From Marinobacter caseinilyticus (lineage in GTDB: Bacteria > Pseudomonadota > Gammaproteobacteria > Pseudomonadales > Oleiphilaceae): a DNA stretch of 64,000 nt. The translations under genes were made by a program, and so were the position numbers. Numbering within the stretch: position 1 is the first letter of the stretch; each line of letters starts with the position of its first letter. The notes beneath the pieces are model-generated. The model had not been told where the DNA came from. It did not search any database and saw only the letters and a program-made list of their open reading frames with translations. Of the stretch, positions 53,236 through 62,595 are shown piece by piece. The stretch spans positions 230,202 through 294,201 of the forward strand of contig NZ_WUQJ01000031.1 in NCBI RefSeq assembly GCF_011074955.1, read 5' to 3'.

Positions 53236-55230
53236 ATGAGCTCGCCCCAGCAACCGCCAGCCAGTCAAGGTGAAATATCCGGCATACGCCGTCTGCAAGG
53301 ATTTTGGCTCTGGGTGCCCAGGGTGGCGACGCTTGCTCTCACCCTGACCTCCATCGATTACCTGTTCAATTTGGGCCTTTTCACCTTTGTGACCACGGTG
53401 GAAAGCCAATTTTTCTATACCGTGCTGGCATTGATGCTGCCACTGGTGTTCATTCTGTGGCCGCCCTTTAGCCGTGTTGCCTCCCGCTCATCGGTGCCGT
53501 GGTATGACATTCTGATGTTTGTCTTCGCCACCGCGGTGTGCGGTTACTTTGTCTTCAACGCCGAGCGTATTCTGGACCGGGGCTGGGAGTACGCCGCACC
53601 GGACCATGCCATTGTCATGAGCTTCCTGTTATGGGGGGTGATCATGGAGGCCGTGCGACGCGCCGGTGGCTGGCCAATCGCCGTCATTGTCGGGTTCGCC
53701 AGCATTTATCCGATTTTCGCCGATGTGATGCCGGGACCGATTCAGGGTTTCCCGTCGTCGCCCTCGCAAACCGCCATCTATCACGCCATGAGCCGTGAGA
53801 GTGTCATGGGCATTCCGCTGCAGGCGTTCGCCAATCTGGTCATCGGCTTCCTGCTGTTCGGGGTGGCGCTGCAGCAAACCGGTGGCGGCAAATTCTTCAT
53901 CAATCTGGCCTTTGCCCTGCTCGGTCATGTCCGCGGCGGGCCGGCCAAGGTGGCGGTGTTTTCCAGCGGCCTGATGGGCTCCATGAGCGGCAGCGTTATC
54001 ACCAATGTGCTGACCACCGGTGTACTGTCGATTCCCGCCATGCGACGCGTCGGCTTCGGGCGCTCCTACGCCGCCGGGGTCGAGGCCTGTGCCTCGACCG
54101 GGGGCGTATTGATGCCGCCGGTAATGGGCGCGACGGCCTTTATCATGGCCAGTTTCCTGAACATCTCTTACGGCACCATTGCGTTGGCGGCCGCGGTGCC
54201 CTCGTTCCTGTATTTCATGGGCCTGTTTATCCAGATCGATGCCTACGCCGCCCGGCACGAACTCAAGGGCTTGCCGACCGCGGAGCTGCCATCGCTGCGC
54301 CAGACCTTAAAAGAAGGCTGGTATTTCATCTTCGTGTTCGTGCTGCTGATCTGGCTGCTGTTCTTTTTGCGGCGCGAGGCCATTGCGCCTTTCTACGCCA
54401 CGGCGCTGCTCCTGGTGATCAACCAGATTCTGCCTTACCAGCGCTGGGGCTGGCAGCAGGTGAAAGATTTCTTTTCCAGTTCCGGCAAGCTGTTCGCCGA
54501 ACTGATTGCGATACTGGGCGGTGTGGGCCTGCTGGTCGGTGCGCTGTCGGTCACCGGGATGTCCGGGACCATCGCGAACGATCTGATTTTCCTGGCGGGC
54601 GGTAACACGCTGGTGCTGCTCTTTATGGGCGCGGCCACCAGTTTCATCCTTGGTATCGGTATGACGGTCACGGCCGCCTATATCTTCCTGGCGGTGGCGT
54701 TGGCGCCGGCCCTGATCAACGGCGGTGGCATGGACCCGCTGGCGGTGCACCTGTTCATTCTGTACTGGGGCATGCTGAGCTTCATTACGCCGCCGGTTGC
54801 GCTGGGCGCCTTTGCCGCTGCGTCTGTGGCCGGTGCCCGGCCGATGGAGACGGGTTTCCAGGCCATGCGGCTGGGCAGCGTGATCTACTTTATCCCGTTC
54901 CTGTTCGTGCTGAACCCGGCGCTGATTCTGCAGGGGTCCTGGGATGAAATCGTGGTAGTGCTGTCCCAGGCCGTTGTGGGCATTGCCCTGATTGCCGGCG
55001 CCATGCAGGGCTACCTGCTGGGTATCGGAAACCTGGCGCTGCACAAGTTGCTGCAATGGCCCCTGCGGCTGGTGCTGGTGCTTGGCGGTATGACCCTGGC
55101 CATTCCCGGCGGTGGGCCGGTGCCCCTGAGCAACACGGAACTGTCCATTGTCAGTGCGGTGCTGATCGTGCCCGCCCTGGTGCTGGCCTGGTGGTCTAAC
55201 CGGCGCGCGTCCCGCCTGGCGGTGGGCTAG
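53236..55230 (+). CDS. TRAP transporter fused permease (4TM/12TM)
   Basis: A 664-residue protein in which the DctQ-like four-helix part (residues ~1-150) is fused to the DctM-like twelve-helix part, the form always paired with TAXI receptors. Conserved stretches include 'MGSMSGSVITNVLTTGVLSI', 'EACASTGGVLMPPVMGATAF', 'GIGMTVTAAYIFLAVALAPA', 'MLSFITPPVALGAFAAASVA'. GGAGTG precedes the ATG. It forms a two-gene operon with the receptor. Confidence 0.94.
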   Translation: MSSPQQPPASQGEISGIRRLQGFWLWVPRVATLALTLTSIDYLFNLGLFTFVTTVESQFFYTVLALMLPLVFILWPPFSRVASRSSVPWYDILMFVFATAVCGYFVFNAERILDRGWEYAAPDHAIVMSFLLWGVIMEAVRRAGGWPIAVIVGFASIYPIFADVMPGPIQGFPSSPSQTAIYHAMSRESVMGIPLQAFANLVIGFLLFGVALQQTGGGKFFINLAFALLGHVRGGPAKVAVFSSGLMGSMSGSVITNVLTTGVLSIPAMRRVGFGRSYAAGVEACASTGGVLMPPVMGATAFIMASFLNISYGTIALAAAVPSFLYFMGLFIQIDAYAARHELKGLPTAELPSLRQTLKEGWYFIFVFVLLIWLLFFLRREAIAPFYATALLLVINQILPYQRWGWQQVKDFFSSSGKLFAELIAILGGVGLLVGALSVTGMSGTIANDLIFLAGGNTLVLLFMGAATSFILGIGMTVTAAYIFLAVALAPALINGGGMDPLAVHLFILYWGMLSFITPPVALGAFAAASVAGARPMETGFQAMRLGSVIYFIPFLFVLNPALILQGSWDEIVVVLSQAVVGIALIAGAMQGYLLGIGNLALHKLLQWPLRLVLVLGGMTLAIPGGGPVPLSNTELSIVSAVLIVPALVLAWWSNRRASRLAVG

Positions 55231-55275
55231 CGATAACTGCAGCAATACAACAGGGTCATCAGCGACTAACTTAAC

Positions 55276-55297
55276 CACAGCCAGCAGCCTGGCTGTG
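55276..55297. terminator. Hairpin between the TRAP gene and the EAL gene
   Basis: A perfect 9-bp stem (CACAGCCAG with CTGGCTGTG) around four bases between convergent genes. There is no real T-run, so termination is only probable. Confidence 0.5.
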
Positions 55298-55306
55298 AGG
55301 TATTTG

Positions 55307-56998
55307 CTAGACCTTTAGCTGTTGGCGTTGGGCGTAGTGGTGACACCAGGCTTGATAATTCTGGGCGGGCAGGGCCGGTGAGTAAAAGAAGCCCTGCGCC
55401 TGATCGCATTTCAGCGCCCGCAGGATGTTGCGCTGGCCTTCCGTCTCGACACCCTCGGCTGTAACGGCCATGTCGAGCGCGTGCCCCATGTCAATCATGC
55501 AGGCGACCAGGCGCTTGGCCCGATTGTCGTGTTCCAGGTTGATAATAAAGGCCCGGTCGATTTTCAGACCGGTGACGGGCAGGTGCTGAAGGTACTCGAA
55601 CGAAGCAAACCCAGTGCCAAAATCGTCAATGCTGACCCCGATACCAAAGCTGCGTATCCGCTTTACGGCCTGGGTGGCGGCCTCTAGCCCTTGTGCCAGA
55701 ACACTTTCTGTAATCTCGATTTCCAGGCGGTGAGGTGGTAATTCGGTTTCCTTAAGCAGCGTTGCGAGCAATGTCACCAGGTTTTCATCAAACAGGTTGT
55801 GTACTGAGAAATTGATACTGACCACTCCGGAATCGGCGGCGGAAGCCGCAAACGCACACGCGGTTCTGGACACAAACTCGGTAACCGGTGCGATCAGGGT
55901 TGTACTTTCAACTTTGGGCATAAACTGGCCAGGGGGTATCAGTTCACCTGATGCGCCGCGCCATCGGATCAAGCCCTCACAGCCTGAGACCCGGCCGTCG
56001 GATAAACGGATTTTAGGTTGGTAGTGAAGCTCGAACTCACCAAGATTCAGGCCTTCGCGAACCCGGGCTATCAGTTGAATATTCTCCAGCGTGCGGCGTT
56101 GGATGTTGGGCGAATAGAGAAAATGGCTGCGTTGTCGTTCTATTGCCGCGAACAGTGCCATGCGGGTTTCGGCAATCAGGGTGTCGGTGATAGAGTTTGC
56201 GTCGGTCGCGATGGTGCTGCCCAGCACCACTTGGGCCCTCATGGGAATCTCTTGAATAACCAGATTGTCTTCGCCAATGGTGATCAGCTTTTTAACAATC
56301 TGCTCCAGCTCTAGCACGCCAATAGAGGTCAATAGAAGCATCAGTTCTGAGTCGCCGATGCGATACACGCGTGCGGAGGCGGGCACCGTTTTGGTGATGC
56401 GGGCAGCGACGGCCGCCAGCAGTTCATCCGAAGCGTCGATTCCCAGAGCCACCAGAACGTCAGTGATGTCTGTAATGCGAACCAGTATCAAAGCCGTATC
56501 ACCGTTGTGTCGGAATGGTTTTCGAGGAAGGTTTTTGAGGGCTTTTCTCAGCGCCAACAAATTCGGTAAATTGGAGCCGGGGTCAATGCGCATGACGGCT
56601 TCACGGCTTTTGGTTGATTGTTTCAAGGATTGGAAGAGATAGCCGGTAAAAATACCCAAGCCAAGATAGAGTCCCAACCGAATAAGCCAGTTGCCCGTGG
56701 ACTGAGTCGTCGCGGTATCCACGTTCAGGGGCATGGCAGCCATCAGCAGGCCTGCGGCCAATGCGATCGAAACGGCCCCCGGAATTTGATACCAGGCCGC
56801 TGCCAGTAACACGGGAGTTAGCATCAGGTAGGGATAGGCGTAGGCGGTGCCCCCTGTCAGGTAGACAACCGTAGTTCCAAGTCCCAACAGGGTCACCAAG
56901 ATCGTTACGCACACCCCATGTCGAAAACGGTCTTGCAGATAGTCGAGCGCCAACCTCTTTGCTTGATCATCCGCTTCGCAAACGTTTGCTGTCGTCAC
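55307..56998 (-). CDS. Membrane cyclic-di-GMP phosphodiesterase (degenerate GGDEF plus EAL)
   Basis: A 563-residue protein. Three or four helices (~30-125), a GGDEF domain whose signature is degraded to 'RIGDSEL', and an EAL domain with its metal and catalytic residues in place: 'GCEGLIRW' (EGL form), 'VSINFSVHNL', 'LEIEITESVL', 'IDDFGTGFASFEYL', 'LKIDRAFI', 'TAEGVETEGQ', 'AQGFFYSPALP'. It should hydrolyse cyclic-di-GMP. The gene stands alone, away from the acyl-CoA genes in function. Confidence 0.9.
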   Translation of the reverse strand: MTTANVCEADDQAKRLALDYLQDRFRHGVCVTILVTLLGLGTTVVYLTGGTAYAYPYLMLTPVLLAAAWYQIPGAVSIALAAGLLMAAMPLNVDTATTQSTGNWLIRLGLYLGLGIFTGYLFQSLKQSTKSREAVMRIDPGSNLPNLLALRKALKNLPRKPFRHNGDTALILVRITDITDVLVALGIDASDELLAAVAARITKTVPASARVYRIGDSELMLLLTSIGVLELEQIVKKLITIGEDNLVIQEIPMRAQVVLGSTIATDANSITDTLIAETRMALFAAIERQRSHFLYSPNIQRRTLENIQLIARVREGLNLGEFELHYQPKIRLSDGRVSGCEGLIRWRGASGELIPPGQFMPKVESTTLIAPVTEFVSRTACAFAASAADSGVVSINFSVHNLFDENLVTLLATLLKETELPPHRLEIEITESVLAQGLEAATQAVKRIRSFGIGVSIDDFGTGFASFEYLQHLPVTGLKIDRAFIINLEHDNRAKRLVACMIDMGHALDMAVTAEGVETEGQRNILRALKCDQAQGFFYSPALPAQNYQAWCHHYAQRQQLKV

Positions 56999-57319
56999 TT
57001 CAGAACCCCCTTGTCATCGAACCAACATCCCGATCAAATCTCTGGTGTCGTATAGTCAGCCAGAGATTTGTGTTGGCGAAAAAATCAGCAGTTTGAATAA
57101 GCCTATACGCAGTGTTAACGAATTCAAGTCACCTACTGTCACCGTTTGTACGGAATGGCGGGGTTGTTTTGCGGTGAAAGCGTTAAAGGTTCAGGTTACC
57201 TGATTCATTATTAACGCTATTGTGTGGACAGTGGGTTGCAGAAAACTCTGCGTTATTAGATACAAAAAAGGCAGGGCCTTAGCCCTGCCTTTTCGCGTCA
57301 GTGAGTGACGGGTTGGACG
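56999..57319. other. Intergenic region, 321 bases, terminator only
   Basis: Between two minus-strand genes. It holds the terminator of gcdH (57264-57293) and presumably the promoter of the EAL gene in the AT-rich part after ~57020. No gene, repeat or clear operator was seen. Confidence 0.6.
57264..57293 (-). terminator. Rho-independent terminator of gcdH
   Basis: GGCAGGGC-CTTA-GCCCTGCC flanked by A and T runs on both sides, so it can act in both directions. It is 27 bases after the gcdH stop. Confidence 0.9.
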
Positions 57320-58486
57320 TTAGCTGAAGGCCGCAATACCGGTCTGGCCACGGCCCAGAATCAACGCGTGAACGTCGTGGGTGCCTTCGTAGGTATTGAC
57401 GGCTTCCAGGTTCATCACGTGGCGGATGACGTGGTATTCGTCAGAGATGCCATTGCCGCCATGCATGTCGCGGGCGACCCGTGCGATGTCCAGGGATTTG
57501 CCGCAGTTGTTGCGCTTCATCAGCGAGATCGCATCCGGCGACGCCGTGCCGGCATCCAACATGCGGCCCAGCTGCAACGCGCCTTGCAGACCCAGGGTGA
57601 TTTCGGTCTGCATGTCCACCAGCTTCTTCTGGATCAGCTGGTTGGCGGCCAGAGGCCTGCCGAACTGCTTGCGCTCCAGAGTGTAATTGCGGGCTGCGTG
57701 CCAGCAGAATTCAGCGGCACCCAGTGAGCCCCAGCTGATGCCGAAGCGGGCCTTGTTGAGGCAACTGAACGGGCCTTTCAGGCCTTCCACGTCGAGCTTG
57801 TTCTCGTCCGGGCAGAACACCTCGTCCATAAAGATGGAGCCGGTCTCGGAGGCCCGCAGGGAGAACTTGCCCTCAATCTTGGGGGCGTCCAGGCCCTTGG
57901 CGCCGCGCTCCAGCACAAAGCCGGTTACCTTGCCGTCAAACTTGCCCCAGATCACGAACACATCGGCGATCGGGGAGTTGGTGATCCAGGTCTTGGAACC
58001 GCTGACCAGGTAGCCGCCGTCCACTTTCTTGGCGCGGGTTTCCATGCCAGCCGGGTCGGAACCGTGGTTGGGCTCGGTCAGACCGAAGCAGCCCACCAGT
58101 TCACCCGAGGCGAGCTTGGGCAGAACCCGCTGCTTGAGCGCTTCCTGGCCAAACGAATGGATCGGGTGCATCACCAGCGACGACTGCACGCTCAACGCAG
58201 AGCGGTAGGCCGAGTCGACCCGCTCCACTTCCCGCGCAATCAGGCCGTAGCAAACATGGTTCAGACCGGGGCCGCCGTATTCTTCCGGCAAGGTCGCTCC
58301 CAGCATGCCCAGTTCACCCATGTCGGTGAAAATGCTGCGGTCGAATTTTTCATTACGGTTGGCATCGATAATGCCAGGCATTAACCGTTGATCGCAGAAC
58401 GAGCGGATGCTGTCCCGGACCTGACGTTCGGTTTCATCAAGCTGCTGGTCAAGTAACAGCAGGTCGTCCCAGGGTGCGGAAGCCAT
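57320..58486 (-). CDS. gcdH: Glutaryl-CoA dehydrogenase
   Basis: Oxidises and decarboxylates glutaryl-CoA to crotonyl-CoA, the entry of C5 dicarboxylates, lysine and some ring cleavage products into beta-oxidation. The 388-residue protein has '[20 protein letters not shown]', '[20 protein letters not shown]', '[17 protein letters not shown]' and the catalytic Glu in '[16 protein letters not shown]', all typical of GcdH. It is 80 bases downstream of the thiolase gene on the same strand, without a terminator between. Confidence 0.95.
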   Translation of the reverse strand: MASAPWDDLLLLDQQLDETERQVRDSIRSFCDQRLMPGIIDANRNEKFDRSIFTDMGELGMLGATLPEEYGGPGLNHVCYGLIAREVERVDSAYRSALSVQSSLVMHPIHSFGQEALKQRVLPKLASGELVGCFGLTEPNHGSDPAGMETRAKKVDGGYLVSGSKTWITNSPIADVFVIWGKFDGKVTGFVLERGAKGLDAPKIEGKFSLRASETGSIFMDEVFCPDENKLDVEGLKGPFSCLNKARFGISWGSLGAAEFCWHAARNYTLERKQFGRPLAANQLIQKKLVDMQTEITLGLQGALQLGRMLDAGTASPDAISLMKRNNCGKSLDIARVARDMHGGNGISDEYHVIRHVMNLEAVNTYEGTHDVHALILGRGQTGIAAFS

Positions 58487-58566
58487 TGGTTCTCTCCTAA
58501 CATTCTTTAAATTAGTGGCGAGCTGTGTCGCCCGTGTTTGTACGACCGGTCAAGCCCGGTGGTTGT

Positions 58567-59772
58567 TCAGTCCGTGACCCGCTCAATTACCGCGGCAATA
58601 CCCTGGCCGACGCCAATGCACATGCTGATCAGTGCATAACGGCCGTTGCTCTGTTCCAGCTGACGGGTGGCGGTCAGCGCAATGCGGGCACCGGAAGCAC
58701 CCAGCGGGTGGCCGACCGCAATCGCGCCGCCGTTCGGGTTCAGCCGCGAGTCGTCGCCGGCAAGGCCCAGGCGGGTGGTGCAGCCGAGCACCTGCGCTGC
58801 AAAGGCCTCGTTGATCTCAATCACGTCCATATCCTTCAGGGTCAGGCCGGCCCGGGCCAGAGCTTTTTCGCTGGCCGGTACCGGGCCGAACCCCATGACT
58901 TTCGGGTCCACTCCCGCAATGGCGGCAGCCACAATCCGTGCCCGAGGTGCCACCCCGGCTTTTTCGCCCGCCTCGCGGGAACCGACGATCAGCGCCGCAG
59001 CCCCGTCGTTAATGCCAGAGGCATTGCCCGCGGTCACCACGCCGTCGGCAAACAGCGGACGCAGACCCGACAGTGCCTCCAGGTCGGACTGCGGGCGCGG
59101 GTGTTCGTCTTTATCGACCATCAGCGCGGGCTTCTTACGGCCTTGGGGCACTTCGACCGCCTGGATCTCTTCATTATAGAAGCCTGCCTTCAGCGCTGCA
59201 CCGTAACGGGCCTGGCTTTGGGCGGCGAAGCGGTCGACCGCCTCACGGCTCAGGCCCAGTTCGCGGGCAATGTTGTCGGCGGTCTCCGGCATGGTGTCGG
59301 CACCGAATGCCTGCTCGATGCGGGGATTGGGGAAGCGCGCACCGATAGTGCTGTCGAAGGCACGAAAGTCGCGGCTGAAGGGCGTTTCGCTTTTGGCCAT
59401 CACAAACGGTGCCCGGCTCATGCTTTCGGCACCACCGGCGACAAACAAGTCGCCTTCACCACAACGAATGGCGCGGGCGGCGTCAATAATAGCCGCAAGG
59501 CCGGAGCCGCACAGGCGATTGACGGTCAGGCCGCCGGTTTCAACCGGCAACCCGGCCAGCAGGCCAGCATGGCGCGCCAGGTTGCGGGCGTCTTCACCGG
59601 CCTGGTTGGTGCAGCCGGCAATCACATCCTCGTAGGCGCTGGTGGCAAAGGCATTGCGCGCCACCAGGGTTTTGATCACCCCGGCGAGCAAGTCGTCGGG
59701 GCGGACTTTTGCCAGTGCACCGGCATGACGACCAAAGGGGGTTCTCAGACCATCGTAGATATACGCGCTCAT
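58567..59772 (-). CDS. Thiolase, 3-oxoadipyl-CoA/acetyl-CoA acyltransferase type
   Basis: A 401-residue degradative thiolase cleaving a 3-oxoacyl-CoA. Active-site Cys in 'NRLCGSG', His in 'GHPLGASGARI', and Cys in 'MCIGVGQG'. 'YDGLRTPFGRHAGALAKVRPDDL' and 'GCTNQAGEDARNLARHAGLL' resemble 3-oxoadipyl-CoA thiolases (PcaF/PaaJ/DcaF), which would match adipate-like dicarboxylates. ATG 59772 has AGGAG ahead; the frame extends five codons further. An IclR-type dyad is 91 bases upstream. Confidence 0.9.
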   Translation of the reverse strand: MSAYIYDGLRTPFGRHAGALAKVRPDDLLAGVIKTLVARNAFATSAYEDVIAGCTNQAGEDARNLARHAGLLAGLPVETGGLTVNRLCGSGLAAIIDAARAIRCGEGDLFVAGGAESMSRAPFVMAKSETPFSRDFRAFDSTIGARFPNPRIEQAFGADTMPETADNIARELGLSREAVDRFAAQSQARYGAALKAGFYNEEIQAVEVPQGRKKPALMVDKDEHPRPQSDLEALSGLRPLFADGVVTAGNASGINDGAAALIVGSREAGEKAGVAPRARIVAAAIAGVDPKVMGFGPVPASEKALARAGLTLKDMDVIEINEAFAAQVLGCTTRLGLAGDDSRLNPNGGAIAVGHPLGASGARIALTATRQLEQSNGRYALISMCIGVGQGIAAVIERVTD

Positions 59773-59862
59773 GGCATCTCCTGTCATTTCAGGGCCGCCA
59801 ACCGTACCAGTGAAGCTGGTAGGGTTTAAAACAGGCTTGCCTCGTCAGAAATGTTAATATAG

Positions 59863-59877
59863 TTTCGTTAAGCGAAA
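59863..59877. promoter_or_regulatory. Putative IclR-family operator, thiolase / membrane protein region
   Basis: TTTCGT-TAA-GCGAAA, almost a perfect 15-bp palindrome, centred between the divergent thiolase (59772) and membrane protein (59965) starts, about 90 bases from each. Confidence 0.5.
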
Positions 59878-59964
59878 TTAAGTTTTGTATTTGACTAAGC
59901 CAAAGATTAATCCGAGCGTATCTCAAATGCAAGCCATCCTCCCGTAACGGACTATTGTTGTGGT

Positions 59965-61314
59965 ATGACTCCATATCTCCTGCCAGTGGCGGTACTGGTC
60001 GAGTTGCTTGGGCTATTGTCGGGCGCCACCAGCCTCAGTGTCGCGGCCGGGGTACTTTTCCTCGTGTACTTCATGCTCATCCTGCCCGAGCTGGAAGGCT
60101 ATGCCCGCTATTTAGCCTTCATTACCCTGCTGACCCTTGCCGCTCTATTCAGTGTAGACCGGTTGCCCCCGGAGCAAATGACTAACGCCGCCGCGGCGGC
60201 CGCTTTTTACGGGGCCTTTTTGGGCAGCCTGGGCATGATGCAATGCCTGGTGCGCCGGTTTGAAGTGCTGCGGCGAATCCACGACGTACTGCTGGGAGGC
60301 GCCTCGTTCTGGCTGTATCCGAAATACGCTCTGACCAGCTGCGCGGTGGCGTCGGTGCTCAATTTCGGTGTGATGAACCTGCTCTGCGGCGCGCTGTCCG
60401 ACACCCTGCGGGAGCGCGGCATTACCGGCACGGCGCGGCTTAGGTGGCTGCGCAGTGTGCTCAGCAGCACCCTTCGGGGTTTTGCCCTGGTGCCGCTGAT
60501 CGCGCCCACCAGCGTGGCGGTGGCCATTATCACCCGTGAGGTACCAAGCCTGAGCTGGGCGCAATTGCTGCCCTACGGCGCGACGGCCGCGCTGTTGTTT
60601 ATTGGCTTGGGCTGGCGGCTGGAGCATCGCCGGTTCCAGCAGATCAGCACCGAGCGAGCCCGGCTTGAGCGCTGGCCCGACGGGTCCATCACCCTGATCC
60701 TGGTGGTGGCCGCGGTGTTCGGGGTCATGGCTGGTCTGGTGCTCACCACCCGCCTGAACGTATCCCGGGCCGCCATGGTGACGGTGCCGGTGATAACCGT
60801 CCTTTATATGCTGTGCCACGACCGTGTGCTGCTGCCGGTGTTGCGCGAAGTGGTAGACAACACCGTGTCGCTCAAAAACGAGATGTGCATATTTGCCGCC
60901 TCGGCGGCGCTTGGCGTGACACTGGCCGCCCAGGTGCCTCCCGAGCTGCTGGCGAACCTGGTGGCGGAACGGGTGGGCCTGTTCGGGCTGGCGGTGGTGG
61001 CGATGCTGATCCTGCCGCTGTTCGCGGCCGTCGGCATCGCCCCGATCACGGTGCTGAGCTTTTTGGCCGGCCTGCTGTCGCAACTGACCGCCACCGGCAC
61101 GCCCCCGTTGTTGATCGCGGTGGCGCTGGTGATCGGGTTCTCGCTGGCCATGATGCTGTCACCGTTCGGGCCATCGGTGATGCTGTTGGCCCGGTTTGGC
61201 AAATTGTCCCGGTGGGTGGTGGCGTTTGGCTGGAATGGGCTGTTCGCGCTGGCGTCCTTGCCGCTGATGCTGGCACTGCTGGGGTTGTGGTATCTCACCG
61301 GCGTAGTGCTTTAG
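59965..61314 (+). CDS. Polytopic membrane protein, probable transporter of unknown substrate
   Basis: A 449-residue protein with about eleven or twelve hydrophobic helices. Two similar stretches, 'APTSVAVAIITREVPSLSWA' (about 180) and 'SPFGPSVMLLARFGKLSRWV' (about 395), suggest an internal duplication as in transporters of the ion-transporter superfamily (DctM, CitM and relatives). No family was recognised with certainty. The start lacks a good ribosome binding site. Its divergent arrangement with the thiolase over a shared dyad hints at a role in importing the pathway acid. Confidence 0.75.
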   Translation: MTPYLLPVAVLVELLGLLSGATSLSVAAGVLFLVYFMLILPELEGYARYLAFITLLTLAALFSVDRLPPEQMTNAAAAAAFYGAFLGSLGMMQCLVRRFEVLRRIHDVLLGGASFWLYPKYALTSCAVASVLNFGVMNLLCGALSDTLRERGITGTARLRWLRSVLSSTLRGFALVPLIAPTSVAVAIITREVPSLSWAQLLPYGATAALLFIGLGWRLEHRRFQQISTERARLERWPDGSITLILVVAAVFGVMAGLVLTTRLNVSRAAMVTVPVITVLYMLCHDRVLLPVLREVVDNTVSLKNEMCIFAASAALGVTLAAQVPPELLANLVAERVGLFGLAVVAMLILPLFAAVGIAPITVLSFLAGLLSQLTATGTPPLLIAVALVIGFSLAMMLSPFGPSVMLLARFGKLSRWVVAFGWNGLFALASLPLMLALLGLWYLTGVVL

Positions 61315-61328
61315 TCCCGCCGTGTGGA

Positions 61329-62258
61329 TCAATACCCCCGGTCAATATCTATGATGCCGCTGATGGGTTTGCCCTCGGCGAGCGCGCGGATTTTGCCGGT
61401 GATCTGTTCGAGGGTGTCGTCCCGCAGGGTGCGAGCGGAGATGTGCGGGGTGATGGTGATTTCGGCCCGTTGCCAGAACGGATGGTCTTCGGGCAGGGGT
61501 TCCTGGCTGAACACATCCAGTACCGCCCGGGCCACCTGGCCGCTGTCCAGGGCCGCCAGCAGGTCCTGTTCCACCAGGTGCTGGCCGCGCCCGACGTTGA
61601 TCACCACCGCGCCGGGGTGGAGCTGATCCAGAGTGGCTTTATTGATGATACCCCGGGTGGCCTCGGTGAGGGGCAGGGTGTTGATCAGCACCCGGGTGTT
61701 CGCCAGGAAATCGGCCAGACCGTCGTCGCCATGGTGGCTGGTGACGCCCTCAATCGTGTGCTCGCTGCGCGCCCAGCCGTGAACCCTGTAATCCAGGCTG
61801 GTCAGCGAGCGGGCCACGCGCTTGCCAATGTGGCCGAGCCCCATGACGCCAACCGGCCAGTCGCCCCGCGTGATGGGCCGGTGAATTTTCCAGCGGCCTT
61901 CCGCATTCTGCGCCCGATAAACGTCCATGGTGCGGGTGATATCAATGAGCTGATGCAACACGTACTCGGCCATCTGCACTGACATGCCGGCGTCTTCCAG
62001 CCGCACCACCGGAATATGCCGGGGCAGGTTGGGCACTTTGAGCAGACCGTCGATGCCCGCACCAAGATTGAACACCGCCTTCAGGTTGTGCTCTTTTTCG
62101 AACAGCGCCGCCGGGGGTTGCCAGACAATCGCGTAGTCGGCGTCGCAGGCTGGGGCGTCGGCATCCCAGACATGCACTTCAGCCTCTGGTAAGAGAGCTT
62201 GAATGGGCTGGGTCCAGCGTTCGGGCTTGGGATCGCCGGCGACGAACAGTACCTTCAT
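61329..62258 (-). CDS. ghrA: D-2-hydroxyacid dehydrogenase, glyoxylate/hydroxypyruvate reductase A type
   Basis: A 309-residue NAD(P)-dependent reductase of 2-oxo acids. Nucleotide motif 'GLGHIGKRVA', catalytic Arg in 'VINVGRGQHL', Glu in 'FSQEPLPEDHPFW', His in 'ITPHISA'. These match the GhrA branch rather than SerA or LdhA. ATG 62258 has AGGACG ahead; the frame reaches 62306. An IclR-type dyad lies 41 bases upstream and the regulator gene is divergent. A role in glyoxylate or 2-oxo acid removal is inferred. Confidence 0.87.
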   Translation of the reverse strand: MKVLFVAGDPKPERWTQPIQALLPEAEVHVWDADAPACDADYAIVWQPPAALFEKEHNLKAVFNLGAGIDGLLKVPNLPRHIPVVRLEDAGMSVQMAEYVLHQLIDITRTMDVYRAQNAEGRWKIHRPITRGDWPVGVMGLGHIGKRVARSLTSLDYRVHGWARSEHTIEGVTSHHGDDGLADFLANTRVLINTLPLTEATRGIINKATLDQLHPGAVVINVGRGQHLVEQDLLAALDSGQVARAVLDVFSQEPLPEDHPFWQRAEITITPHISARTLRDDTLEQITGKIRALAEGKPISGIIDIDRGY

Positions 62259-62298
62259 GGGATGCGTCCTGTTGAATGTGAACGAATTAGCACTTATG

Positions 62299-62313
62299 TT
62301 TCGCAAAGCAAAA
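62299..62313. promoter_or_regulatory. Putative IclR-family operator upstream of ghrA
   Basis: TTTCGC-AAA-GCAAAA, one mismatch from a perfect palindrome, 41 bases before the ghrA ATG and 283 bases before the regulator start. Confidence 0.5.
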
Positions 62314-62406
62314 TAAAATACCGAAAAAACTTACCAGACTGCGGTCAAAATGTCATTCTTCTGGAATTAGGGTGAAACAAAAAGAAAGACTGTTTCAGAT
62401 TTGGCA

Positions 62407-62458
62407 CGTATTTTGTTTAATCTCTGTGGTACTTGTCACGACCACCGATTAAAATACG
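62407..62458. repeat. Long imperfect inverted repeat upstream of the IclR gene
   Basis: CGTATTTT...TTAATC...GTGGT on the left faces ACCAC...GATTAAAATACG on the right around a 10-base loop, with small bulges. It may be a regulatory dyad or a leader hairpin of the regulator gene. Confidence 0.55.
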
Positions 62459-62595
62459 GGCACTTTACACTTACCACGGTTTAAACCGAGCGATCACACG
62501 ACGCCCGGCCCCGGAACTAATTTACAGCGTGCAGGACTCATCTGCAGGCAGGTAAGAAAGCATCCGCAGCGGGTCACTGAGGCAAGAGGGACGTT

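Larger units (their letters stand above)
62259..62595. other. Intergenic region, 337 bases, between ghrA and the IclR gene
   Basis: It contains the dyad at 62299-62313 and a long imperfect inverted repeat at 62407-62458, and is otherwise AT-rich. No gene is supported. Confidence 0.65.
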
